NCBI RefSeq assembly: GCF_001591365.1
Contig: NZ_BCUT01000005.1
Span: forward strand, 729,879-793,878
Source of the DNA: Variovorax paradoxus NBRC 15149
GTDB taxonomy: Bacteria > Pseudomonadota > Gammaproteobacteria > Burkholderiales > Burkholderiaceae_C
Direction: 5' to 3'
Length of the DNA stretch: 64,000 nt
A program made the translations under genes and the position numbers. Positions 9,722 through 17,861 of the stretch are shown one piece after another (the first letter of the stretch is position 1; each line of letters starts with the position of its first letter). Below the pieces are notes generated by a model. That model had not been told where the DNA came from. It saw nothing but the letters and a program-made list of their open reading frames with translations, and did no database searches.

Positions 9722-10615
9722 ATGCAAGTTCCCCACAGCAGCGGCACGCGCAAGCCCGCCTGCACCGCGCCCGCGGGCGCCTGCGATGCGCACATGCATG
9801 TCTACGACCGCCGCTTCGCACTCCACGGCTCGCCCGAGGCGATGCTCGACGACGCCACGGCCGCCGACTACCGCCTGCTGCAGCAGCGCATCGGCACCGA
9901 GCGCACGGTCGTCGTGCAGCCGCGCGTGCACGGCACCGACAACAGCGTGACGCTCGATGCCATTCGCACATTGGGCACGGCGCACACCCGCGGCGTGGCC
10001 GTGGTCCGGCCCGACGTGAGCGATGCCGAGCTCCAGCGCCTGCATGCGGGCGGCATTCGCGGTATCCGCTTCACGCTCTACACGGCCGCCAATGCGATGA
10101 CCGGCTTCGAGATGGTCGAGCCGCTCGCGCAGCGCGTGCATGCGCTGGGCTGGCATGTGCAGTTGCACTGGAACGCGGACCAGATCGCCGGGCATGCGGC
10201 CCTGCTCGCGCGGCTGCCCTGCACGATCGTGTTCGACCACCTTGCGCGGCTGCCGCTGCCCGATGCGACGGCGCATCCTGCATTCGGCGTGGTGAGCCGG
10301 CTGCGCGACAGCGGCCGCACCTGGATCAAGCTCTCGGGCGCCTATCTCGATTCGAAGGCCGGCGCCGCTGGCGGCTATGCCGACACGACCCCCATCGCTC
10401 AGGCCTGGGTCCGCCAGGCGCCGGAGCGCGTGGTGTGGGGCAGCGACTGGCCGCATCCGACCGAGCCCGCGGCCGCCAAGCCCGACGACGCGCTGCTGTT
10501 CGACCTGCTGGGCCAATGGGTTCCGGACGAGGCCCAGCGCCGCCGCGTACTCGTCGACAACCCCGCGCTGCTGTACGACTTTCCTGAAACGACCAAGACC
10601 GAGACGACCGAATGA
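9722..10615 (+). CDS. Amidohydrolase-family metal-dependent hydrolase (PDC/lactone hydrolase-like)
   Basis: 297 residues. Seen directly: the N-terminal metal motif DAHMHVYD (about 20-27), a mid-protein FDHLARLP and the C-terminal WGSDWPHP, which together match the Amidohydro_2 group including 2-pyrone-4,6-dicarboxylate lactonase. Members open lactones or decarboxylate aromatic acids. In this operon it may hydrolyse a lactone or anhydride precursor of the dicarboxylate. Its end overlaps the next gene by 4 bp (ATGA), so translation is coupled. The exact substrate is unknown. Confidence 0.83.
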   Translation: MQVPHSSGTRKPACTAPAGACDAHMHVYDRRFALHGSPEAMLDDATAADYRLLQQRIGTERTVVVQPRVHGTDNSVTLDAIRTLGTAHTRGVAVVRPDVSDAELQRLHAGGIRGIRFTLYTAANAMTGFEMVEPLAQRVHALGWHVQLHWNADQIAGHAALLARLPCTIVFDHLARLPLPDATAHPAFGVVSRLRDSGRTWIKLSGAYLDSKAGAAGGYADTTPIAQAWVRQAPERVVWGSDWPHPTEPAAAKPDDALLFDLLGQWVPDEAQRRRVLVDNPALLYDFPETTKTETTE

Positions 10616-11577
10616 CGAAGAAGAAACGCATCCTGAAATCGATGGCCGCACTGGCCGCCTGCGTGCCGCTGCTGGGCTGGGCCGCATGGCCCGAGAAGCC
10701 GATCCGCATGGTGGTGCCGTACGCCGCGGGCGGCGGCGCCGACAACACCGCGCGCGTCGTCGCGCAGCAGATGAGCATCGCGCTCGGCCAGCAGATCGTC
10801 ATCGACAACCGGCCGGGCGCGGGCGGCGTGATCGGCGAGGACAACGTGGCCAAGGCGCCCGCCGACGGCTACACCGTGCTCTACGACGCCTCGGCGTTCT
10901 CGGTGAACCCGTCGCTGCGCAAGCTGCCCTTCGATGCCGCGAAAGACTTCATCCCGGTGTCGCTGGTGGCCACCGCGCCGCAGATCCTCGTCGTGCCCGC
11001 CACGGCGCCGTACCAGACGGTGGCGCAGTTCCTGGACTTCGCGCGCAAGAACCCCGGCAAGCTGAGCTTTGCCTCTGCGGGTGGCGGCACCGGCTCGCAC
11101 CTGGCGGGCGAGGCGCTGAACGAGCAGGCCAGGCTCAGCCTCATGCACGTGCCCTACAAGGGCGGCGCACCCGCGCTGACCGACGTGATGGGCGAGCAGG
11201 TGTCGGCCTACTTCGGCAACGTGGCGTCGACGCTCGGCTACGTGCAGTCGGGCAAGCTGCGCGCGCTGGCCGTGAGTTCCGCCAAGCGCGTGCCCGGCCT
11301 GCCCGACACGCCGACGCTCGCCGAGTCGGGCCTTCCGGGCTACAACGTGGTCGAGTGGAACGGCGTGTTTCTTCCCAAGGGCACGCCGCCCGACATCGTG
11401 CAGCGGCTCGGCAAGGCGGTGCAGGCGGCCGTCAACGAGCCGCAGGTCAAGCAGAAGCTGCTGCAACTTGGCCTGGAACCCGCCGGCACCACGCCGGAGG
11501 CCTTTGCGAAGTTCGTGCAGAACGAGACGGCGCGCGTGGGTGCGCTGGTGAAGGCGCGCAACATCCGGGTCGATTGA
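10612..11577 (+). CDS. Second Bug-family extracytoplasmic binding protein
   Basis: 321 residues with a basic start (MTKKKRIL), hydrophobic core and likely cleavage after about residue 24. The mature region carries WPEKPIRMVVPYAAGGGADN and the GAGGVIG carboxylate-binding loop typical of Bug receptors. It starts within the stop of the amidohydrolase gene and ends the operon. The two Bug paralogues in one operon share family motifs but clearly differ in sequence, suggesting two ligands (for example substrate and intermediate) rather than a recent duplication. Confidence 0.92.
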   Translation: MTKKKRILKSMAALAACVPLLGWAAWPEKPIRMVVPYAAGGGADNTARVVAQQMSIALGQQIVIDNRPGAGGVIGEDNVAKAPADGYTVLYDASAFSVNPSLRKLPFDAAKDFIPVSLVATAPQILVVPATAPYQTVAQFLDFARKNPGKLSFASAGGGTGSHLAGEALNEQARLSLMHVPYKGGAPALTDVMGEQVSAYFGNVASTLGYVQSGKLRALAVSSAKRVPGLPDTPTLAESGLPGYNVVEWNGVFLPKGTPPDIVQRLGKAVQAAVNEPQVKQKLLQLGLEPAGTTPEAFAKFVQNETARVGALVKARNIRVD

Positions 11578-11602
11578 ATCCGGCCTTCTTCCCTTCTTCT
11601 CT

Positions 11603-12760
11603 TCATGCAGCCGGCCGCCCACCCCCGCAGGCTGCTGCAACCGAGGCCGCCGGGTATTCCATCTCCAGCATCACCCAGTCGCGCCGCGCCGCGCCATAGC
11701 GCTCGCCGATCTCGCACAGCGTGCGGTCCAGCTGCGGCACCGGCTTCAGCGACGAAGAGAGCGGCAGGCGCTCCGTTCCTTCTCGGGGCGGCTGCGCCAG
11801 CAGCACCAGCCCGCTGCGCAGCCTGACCGGGCCCGCGGCCGATGCGGCATCGACGCCGATGTGCCCGGTGCGCGTCCACGCATCGACGGCCAGCGCCAGG
11901 GCGATGTCGTCGGCGCCGTCCTGCACATCCACGCGCCAATGCTCGCCGCGCCAGAACGCGGCCTTGTTGAGCAGGAAACCCGCCCTGCGCCCGGTGTCCA
12001 GGTAGAACGGCGAACTGTCGTGCACCGGCGTCCATGAAGCCACGCCGAGTTCCGTTGCAAGGGCCCTGGCTTTCTCTGGCCCGCCGATCGCCTCCACCAG
12101 CGCCAGCATGGCCGGCACCGAGGCGGTGATGCCGGTGGTGGTGGCAACCCCGCGGTCCACCACGTAGCGCTGGTGCGGCACGTAGCTGGCGCCGGGGTGG
12201 CGCGCAAGCAGCGTGCCGCGGTCGTACCAGTGGCCCGCGAAGCGCCGGCCGTCGAGCAGGCCGGCGCGGCCGACCACGCGTGCCCCCGAGCAGACGCCGA
12301 TCACCCGTGCACCGCGCGCCGCCTGCTGCTGGAGCCAGGCCGCCACCTCAGGGTTGTCGTCGGCGATCATCGCCGGCACGATCACGTAGTCGGGCCCTGC
12401 GGGATGAAGCCGGTCGAATGCGGCAAAGTCCTGCGCGCCGTCGACCTCGAGTGCGGGATACAGGCTCACGCGCCCCGCGCGCGGCGCCACGATCCGCACC
12501 TCGGCCACATCGGCGCGCCGGAGCACCGCATGCGGCAGCAGCAGGTCGGTCATCTCGGTGCCTTCGTTCAGCGCGAGCACGGCCACCACGGGCCGGCCGG
12601 CGCGATGCGGCTTCAGCGCCTCGACGAAGGCCTGCTTCTCGCGCTCGCTGCGCGCTGCATCGGCCGGCGCGGGCGGCAGCGGCGGCGCGCCCCCCGTGCA
12701 GCCTGCCAGCGCAAAGGCTGCAATACTTGCACCGATCAGCGCTCCTATCGATCTCCACAT
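11603..12760 (-). CDS. DJ-1/PfpI-domain lipoprotein
   Basis: 385 residues. A signal peptide ends in lipobox ALAGC (Cys21), followed by a Pro/Ala linker. Residues about 55-215 form a DJ-1/PfpI (class I glutamine amidotransferase-like) domain with the nucleophile elbow VIGVCSGARV (Cys157) and the following GLLDGR. A C-terminal region of about 170 residues has no family I recognise. Members of the superfamily include glyoxalases, amidases and transcription-factor sensor domains; an exported lipid-anchored one is unusual. It diverges, only 47 bp away, from a GlxA-type regulator that carries a related DJ-1 domain, so a common ligand is plausible but unproven. Confidence 0.75.
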   Translation of the reverse strand: MWRSIGALIGASIAAFALAGCTGGAPPLPPAPADAARSEREKQAFVEALKPHRAGRPVVAVLALNEGTEMTDLLLPHAVLRRADVAEVRIVAPRAGRVSLYPALEVDGAQDFAAFDRLHPAGPDYVIVPAMIADDNPEVAAWLQQQAARGARVIGVCSGARVVGRAGLLDGRRFAGHWYDRGTLLARHPGASYVPHQRYVVDRGVATTTGITASVPAMLALVEAIGGPEKARALATELGVASWTPVHDSSPFYLDTGRRAGFLLNKAAFWRGEHWRVDVQDGADDIALALAVDAWTRTGHIGVDAASAAGPVRLRSGLVLLAQPPREGTERLPLSSSLKPVPQLDRTLCEIGERYGAARRDWVMLEMEYPAASVAAACGGGRPAA

Positions 12761-12807
12761 GGCCGTTCCCCTGTCGACTTGATGATGACGATGCCCAGAG
12801 ACTACGA

Positions 12808-13806
12808 ATGCCCACCCTGACCCGCAAGGACGAAGAAACCGCGGTTTCTGCCAGCGACGTGGTGCTGGTGGTGTTCGACGGCGTCGAGGTGATCGACGTC
12901 GCCGGCCCGGCCAGCGTGTTCAGCAAGGCCGAGCAGATGCATCCGGGCAGCTACCGCCTGCACATCGCATCGCCGGCCGGCGGCACCGTGTCGACGAACG
13001 GCGGCCTGAGCTTTTCCGGCACCTGCAGCCTGCCGCAGCTGCCCGCGTCGATCGACACGCTGATCGTCGCCGGCGGCGACGAGCCAGCGGTGCGCGCGGC
13101 CATCCTCGAGCAGCGCATCGGCGCCTGGCTCCGCCAAGTGGCGCCGCGCACGCGCCGCATGGCGAGCGTGTGCAGCGGCGCCTTCGCGCTGGCCGCGGCG
13201 GGCCTGCTCGACGGCCGCGAGGCCACCACGCACTGGCGCGTGTGCGACCAGCTGCAGGCGCTGCGGCCGCAGGTGCGGGTGCAGCGCGAGCGCATCTACG
13301 TGCACGACGGGCCGGTGTGGACCTCGGCCGGCGTCACCACCGGCATCGAGCTTGCGCTTGCGCTGGTCGAGGACGACCTCGGCCATGCCGTGTCGATGGA
13401 AATCGCCCGCACGCTGGCGCTGCCGATGCTGCGCGGCGGAGGGCAGCCGCAGCTGACGCAGGCGCTCCAGGCGCAGGCCTCGGCCAGCCACCGCCTGCGC
13501 GAACTGGTGGCGTGGATCGGCACGCATCCGCAGGACGACCTGTCGGTCGAGGCCCTGGCCGAGCGCGTGCAGATGAGCCCGAGAAACTTCGCGCGCGCCT
13601 TCGCGGCCGAGACCGGCTGCACGCCGGCGCGCTTTGTCGAACAGGTCCGCGTGGCCGCCGCCGCGCAGCTGCTGCGCCAGACGCGGTGGCCGCAGGACCG
13701 CATCGCGAGCCGCAGCGGCTTCCGCTCGGTGGACGCGCTGCAGCGCGCCTTCGCGCGGCAGCACGGCCTGACGCCGCAAGCCTATCGAACCCATGACGAC
13801 ACCTGA
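12808..13806 (+). CDS. GlxA-family transcriptional regulator (DJ-1/PfpI sensor plus AraC HTH)
   Basis: 332 residues from ATG 12808 (MPTLTRKDEE). An open frame continues upstream but runs antisense through the lipoprotein gene, so it is not used. Residues about 17-190 form a DJ-1/PfpI-like domain with VCSGAFALAAAGLLDGR (Cys122). Residues about 225-325 form the double AraC helix-turn-helix, including SVEALAERVQMSPRNFARAF. Such proteins activate genes for carnitine, glycine-betaine or arginine use. The next gene (a glycosidase) overlaps its end by 14 bp, and a DJ-1 lipoprotein diverges from it; either could be a target. Confidence 0.88.
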   Translation: MPTLTRKDEETAVSASDVVLVVFDGVEVIDVAGPASVFSKAEQMHPGSYRLHIASPAGGTVSTNGGLSFSGTCSLPQLPASIDTLIVAGGDEPAVRAAILEQRIGAWLRQVAPRTRRMASVCSGAFALAAAGLLDGREATTHWRVCDQLQALRPQVRVQRERIYVHDGPVWTSAGVTTGIELALALVEDDLGHAVSMEIARTLALPMLRGGGQPQLTQALQAQASASHRLRELVAWIGTHPQDDLSVEALAERVQMSPRNFARAFAAETGCTPARFVEQVRVAAAAQLLRQTRWPQDRIASRSGFRSVDALQRAFARQHGLTPQAYRTHDDT

Positions 13807-14977
13807 CGCCACTTCCCTTGCACTGATCGACGACTGTTCCCAAGCTTCGCTGCAACTGCTCGAACGCAACCTCACGCCGCACGGCATCCTGGCCGCCACC
13901 CGCACCGAGGCGGCCGTGGCGCGGCGCTACACGCGCATCTTCGGGCGCGACGCGGCCATCTGCGTGATGGCCATGTGCGGCAGCGGCGTGCCCGCGCTGG
14001 AGCAGGGCGCCGTCGCCAGCCTCGACGCGCTGGCCGCGCAGCAGGCGGCCAACGGCCAGATTCCCAAGTACGTCGACCCCGATGGCCAGGATGCCGACTT
14101 CTGGTACCTGGGCTGCATCGACGCCACGCTGTGGTGGCTGATTGCGGTGGACCACGTGCGCCGCCACGGCCAGGTCGGCGCCACGCACTGGAGTGGCGAG
14201 GTGCAGCGCGCGATCGGCTGGCTGCTGGCGCAGGAGCACCAGCACTTCCGGCTGCTGCAGCAGAACGAGGCCAGCGACTGGGCCGACATCATGCCGCGCT
14301 CGGGCTATGTGCTCTACACCAACGCGCTCTGGTACGAGGTGAAGCGCCGCTTCGCGCTGGACCATGCCGAGGCGACGCAGCACCACTTCAACCACCTGTT
14401 CAATCCGTTCCAGCAGGACCTGCCCGAATACCACCGCGCCCGGCTGCTGCGGCACTATGCGCGCCGCGGCCGGACCGACCCGGGCCTGTACCTGAGCTTC
14501 GTCAACCTGTCCTTCGTCGGCAACGAGGGCGACGTGTTCGGCAACGTGCTGGCCATCCAGGGCGGGCTCGCCGATTCGGAGATGGCGAACCGCATCGTCC
14601 GCACCATTGCCGCGGCGCGCGCCTGCGACCCGTACCCGGTGCGCGTGGTGCTGCATCCGCTGACGCGCGAGCATGCGCTGTGGCGGCCGTACATGGCGCG
14701 CCACCAGCAGAACGTGGTGCACCAGTACCACAACGGCGGCATCTGGCCTTTCGTGGGCGACTTCTGGGTGATGGCGCTCGCGCGGCTCGGGCTGCACGAC
14801 ATGGCCTGGCCCGAGCTCGCGCGCCTCGCGCATGTGAACCAGCTCGGCGGCTGGCGATTTACCGAGTGGTTCCACGGCCGCACGCTGGTGCCGATGGGCA
14901 TGGCCGGCCAGAGCTGGAACGCCGCGGCCTTTCTGCTCGCCCGGCGTGCGCTGGAGGGCAGCGGGGCGGCCTGGTGA
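13793..14977 (+). CDS. (alpha/alpha)6-barrel glycosidase-like protein (amylo-1,6-glucosidase/GH100-like)
   Basis: 394 residues, cytoplasmic with no signal peptide. Alternating aromatic and acidic motifs (IFGRDAAI near 42-49, NGQIPKYVDPDGQDADFWYLG, IDATLWWLI, NGGIWPFVG, GQSWNAA) resemble the (alpha/alpha)6 barrels of glycogen-debranching amylo-1,6-glucosidases and GH100 neutral invertases, where a conserved Asp and a C-terminal acidic residue catalyse hydrolysis. The family assignment is by eye, and the substrate (sucrose, an alpha-glucoside or a compatible solute) is not known. Its start lies inside the last 14 bp of the GlxA-type regulator, implying co-expression. It converges on the small cytochrome gene with only 6 bp between. 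Confidence 0.6.
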   Translation: MTTPDATSLALIDDCSQASLQLLERNLTPHGILAATRTEAAVARRYTRIFGRDAAICVMAMCGSGVPALEQGAVASLDALAAQQAANGQIPKYVDPDGQDADFWYLGCIDATLWWLIAVDHVRRHGQVGATHWSGEVQRAIGWLLAQEHQHFRLLQQNEASDWADIMPRSGYVLYTNALWYEVKRRFALDHAEATQHHFNHLFNPFQQDLPEYHRARLLRHYARRGRTDPGLYLSFVNLSFVGNEGDVFGNVLAIQGGLADSEMANRIVRTIAAARACDPYPVRVVLHPLTREHALWRPYMARHQQNVVHQYHNGGIWPFVGDFWVMALARLGLHDMAWPELARLAHVNQLGGWRFTEWFHGRTLVPMGMAGQSWNAAAFLLARRALEGSGAAW

Positions 14978-14983
14978 CTGACT

Positions 14984-15346
14984 TCAGGGAGGTGGCTGCG
15001 AAAGAACCCACCCGGCCAGCGCCTTCGCCTCTTCATCGCTCAGCTGCGGCTGGCGCGGCATGATGACGCGCCCCCAGGTGCCTACGCTGCCGCCCTGGAT
15101 CTTTGCGGCCAGCCGGGAGGGCGCCGCCGCGTCGCCGCGGTAGCGCTCGGCGATCTGCGCGAAGCCGGGGCCGACCTGCTTTCGGAGCATGCCGTGGCAG
15201 GCGAGGCAGCCGTGGTCGCGGGCCAGTGCCTGCGCCCCGTCGACAGTGCCGGCGAATGCCGGCGCGGACATCAGCAGCGAAACCCGCAGCGCGAGCGACA
15301 GAAGTTTCCGCCTGTTGCGCGATGGACGTTTTGAAATGAGAGGCAT
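14984..15346 (-). CDS. Small class I c-type cytochrome
   Basis: 120 residues from ATG 15346 (MPLISKRPSR). A longer open frame continues upstream antisense to the deaminase gene and is not credible. A basic N terminus and hydrophobic stretch give a signal peptide cleaved near residue 32 (APAFA). The haem motif CLACH (Cys47, Cys50, His51) and VIMPRQP with the likely Met96 axial ligand match the cytochrome c551/c552 type, a periplasmic electron carrier. It stands alone, convergent with the glycosidase and divergent from the deaminase, so its partner is unknown. Confidence 0.9.
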   Translation of the reverse strand: MPLISKRPSRNRRKLLSLALRVSLLMSAPAFAGTVDGAQALARDHGCLACHGMLRKQVGPGFAQIAERYRGDAAAPSRLAAKIQGGSVGTWGRVIMPRQPQLSDEEAKALAGWVLSQPPP

Positions 15347-15427
15347 GGGCCCTATACGTTCTGGCGCATCTCCCTCGGGGCGGCTGCGCTTATGCTGTGC
15401 GGAAATCACAACGCCGATTTTCCCACC

Positions 15428-16489
15428 ATGACCGACTACCGCCCCGTCTTCGACCAGAGCTTCGGCAAGATCGCCGCCGAGCGCCTGCCCGAACTGCTGC
15501 GCGCCATGCCCAAGGCCGAGCTGCACATGCACATCGAAGGCTCGCTCGAACCCGAGCTGATCTTCGCGCTCGCGCAGCGCAACGGCGTGGCCCTGCCGTA
15601 CGCCAGCGTCGAAGCGCTGCGCCGCGCCTACGCCTTCACCAACCTGCAGAGCTTTCTCGACATCTACTACGCCGGCGCCAGCGTGCTGCTGAAGGAGCAG
15701 GACTTCTACGACATGGCCTGGGCCTACCTGGAGCGCGCCGCGGCCGACAACGTGGTGCGCACCGAGATGTTCTTCGACCCGCAGACGCACACCGCGCGCG
15801 GCGTGCCGATGGAGACGGTCGTCCACGGCCTGCACCGCGCATGCGCGGATGCCGAGGCGAAGCTCGGCGTGAGCGCGGCGCTGATCCTGTGCTTCCTGCG
15901 CCACCTGAGCGAGGAAGAGGCCTTCGAAACGCTGGAGCAGGCGCTGCCGTTCCGCGACAAGTTCATCGGCGTGGGCCTCGATTCGAGCGAGGTCGGCCAT
16001 CCGCCCGAGAAGTTCGCGCGCGTGTTCGCGCGCTGCCGCGAGCTGGGCTTCCACCTCGTGGCGCATGCGGGCGAGGAGGGCCCGCCGGCCTACGTGTGGA
16101 GCGCGCTCGACGTGCTCAAGGTCGAGCGCGTCGACCATGGCGTGCAGAGCGCAAAGGATCCGGCGCTGATGAAGCGGCTCGCGCAGGACCGCATTCCGCT
16201 CACCGTGTGTCCGCTCTCCAACCTCAAGCTCTGCGTGTTCCCCGACCTGGCGCAGCACAACCTGGGCGCGCTGCTCGACGCGGGGCTGGTGGCCACCGTC
16301 AACTCGGACGACCCGGCCTACTTCGGCGGCTACATGAACCAGAACTTCACACAGACCTTCGCGGCCACCGGGCTCGGCGTGCAGCAGGCCTGGCAGCTCG
16401 CGGCCAACAGCTTCGAAGGCAGCTTCATCGACGCCGCCGCCAAGCGCGCCTATGTCGACCGGCTCAACGCCGTCTTCGCGAGCTTCTGA
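15428..16489 (+). CDS. add: Adenosine/adenine deaminase family protein
   Basis: 353 residues from ATG 15428. It deaminates adenosine or adenine to inosine or hypoxanthine in the cytoplasm. Zn ligands and catalytic residues are visible: ELHMHIEGS (His33, His35), VAHAGEEGPP near 215-224 and NSDDPAYFGGY near 290. The GLDSSEVG...HAGEEGPPAYV pattern is closer to what I recall of bacterial and fungal adenine deaminases of the adenosine-deaminase fold than to classical adenosine deaminase, so free adenine may be the true substrate. Together with guanine deaminase at 23633 and the purine importers, it supports a purine salvage neighbourhood. Its last 40 bp overlap the convergent MFS gene. Confidence 0.9.
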   Translation: MTDYRPVFDQSFGKIAAERLPELLRAMPKAELHMHIEGSLEPELIFALAQRNGVALPYASVEALRRAYAFTNLQSFLDIYYAGASVLLKEQDFYDMAWAYLERAAADNVVRTEMFFDPQTHTARGVPMETVVHGLHRACADAEAKLGVSAALILCFLRHLSEEEAFETLEQALPFRDKFIGVGLDSSEVGHPPEKFARVFARCRELGFHLVAHAGEEGPPAYVWSALDVLKVERVDHGVQSAKDPALMKRLAQDRIPLTVCPLSNLKLCVFPDLAQHNLGALLDAGLVATVNSDDPAYFGGYMNQNFTQTFAATGLGVQQAWQLAANSFEGSFIDAAAKRAYVDRLNAVFASF

Positions 16490-17763
16490 TCGGCCGCGGC
16501 GGCCCGCGGCACCAACAGCGGCATCGCCACCAGCGCGCAGGCGCTGGCCGCAAGCCACACCAGCGGCCAGCCCTGCAGCGCGAGCAGGTGCGGGATGGAG
16601 AAGGGCGTGATGAAGCACACCAGGAACACGCTGGTGTTCGCCATGCCGAGGGCGGTGCCCGCGCGCGCCGCGCCGGCCAGCGTGGCCAGTTCCGTGTAGG
16701 CCACGCCGTGCCAGGCCGATACGCAGACGCCGCTGGCCGCGAGCAGCCCCACCAGTGCGATGCGCAGCGCCGCTGAATCGGCTGCGTGCGTGCCCGCCGC
16801 CATCACCAGTACTGCGAGCCCTGCGAACAGCAGCACGCTGAGCGCACTGCAGGCGCGCAAGTAGGCGGGGCGGTTGCGGCGGCGGTCGGTCCAGCGGCCG
16901 CTCCATACGCGCATCGCCATCGCGCCGACCTGCACGAACACCATCGTGGCCGTGATGGTTGCAAGGCCCGCATGGCCGAAGTCGTGCAGGAACACCGTGC
17001 CGAAGGACAGCACCGCGAACTGCGGCGCGCACAGGATGCCGATGCCCAGCACGATGCGCCAGACGCGGGCATCGCGCAGCGGGCCGCTCTTCTTCGGCAT
17101 GGCCGCGGCTTCGGCAACACCGGCCCTGGTGCGCGGCGCGTCGGGCGCAACAGGGGGCTCATGCACCCAGGCCCAGCTCATGGCCGCGCTCAGCGCGCAC
17201 AGCAGCGCCAGCAGGCCGTAGAGCGCGGCAAAGCCGAAGTGCAATGCGACGAACGGCAGCACCAGCGCGCCGATGCCGCCGCCCAGCGGCACCGCGGTCT
17301 GGCGGATGCTCATCGCGAGCCCGCGCTCGCCGGCATCGAACCACGTCATCACCGCGCGGCCGCTCGCGCCGTTGACGCTGCCGCCCAGCAGGCCCACCAG
17401 CAGCAGGCCGGCACCCAGCCAGCCGAGGCCGGGGACGTGCTGCGCGCTGGGCGCGGCCCAGAGCGCCATCGCCACGAGTGCGATGGCGGTGCTGCCAAGA
17501 CCCGTGAGCAGCACCGGCCGGTCGCCCCAGCGGTCGGTCAGCAGTCCCCACGGCAGCTCACTGACCGCGATGCCCAGGCCCATGAGGCCGAGCACCAGGC
17601 CGAGCGTGGCGTTGTCGAGCTGGTAGCCGGTGCGCATCAGCACCGCGGTCATCGGGATGCCGCTGAAGGCCACGGAAAACGCCGCATTGGCGGCCACGCC
17701 CGCGGCCAGCACCTTCCAGCGGTGGCGCGGGGAACAGGAAGGGGAGGAGGTCGAATGAATCAT
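16450..17763 (-). CDS. MFS transporter (CynX/NimT-like by layout)
   Basis: 437 residues from ATG 17763 (MIHSTSS); an upstream start would add nine residues without a better ribosome site. Twelve hydrophobic segments are visible, in two halves separated by a charged loop (about 205-235). The MFS signature between helices 2 and 3 appears as WGLLTDRWGDRPVLL. It is an inner-membrane secondary transporter of unknown substrate. It diverges from the LysR gene at 17862 across a 98-bp AT-richer gap, so that regulator probably controls it. The 3' end overlaps the coding end of the deaminase gene by 40 bp on the opposite strand. Confidence 0.88.
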   Translation of the reverse strand: MIHSTSSPSCSPRHRWKVLAAGVAANAAFSVAFSGIPMTAVLMRTGYQLDNATLGLVLGLMGLGIAVSELPWGLLTDRWGDRPVLLTGLGSTAIALVAMALWAAPSAQHVPGLGWLGAGLLLVGLLGGSVNGASGRAVMTWFDAGERGLAMSIRQTAVPLGGGIGALVLPFVALHFGFAALYGLLALLCALSAAMSWAWVHEPPVAPDAPRTRAGVAEAAAMPKKSGPLRDARVWRIVLGIGILCAPQFAVLSFGTVFLHDFGHAGLATITATMVFVQVGAMAMRVWSGRWTDRRRNRPAYLRACSALSVLLFAGLAVLVMAAGTHAADSAALRIALVGLLAASGVCVSAWHGVAYTELATLAGAARAGTALGMANTSVFLVCFITPFSIPHLLALQGWPLVWLAASACALVAMPLLVPRAAAADQKLAKTALSRST

Positions 17764-17861
17764 GTTGCGGCGCAGTGTCCGCCGTTGCAAAGCTTTTGAA
17801 AATCAGAAAATAATGAGCTAATCGTCCCAAAAAACAGGATGATCAACGAAGGGGTGAATCC

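Noticed and set aside
12280..12807. A 176-codon upstream extension of the GlxA regulator frame.
   Set aside because: It runs antisense to the DJ-1 lipoprotein and lacks any domain. The ATG at 12808 gives the usual GlxA length.
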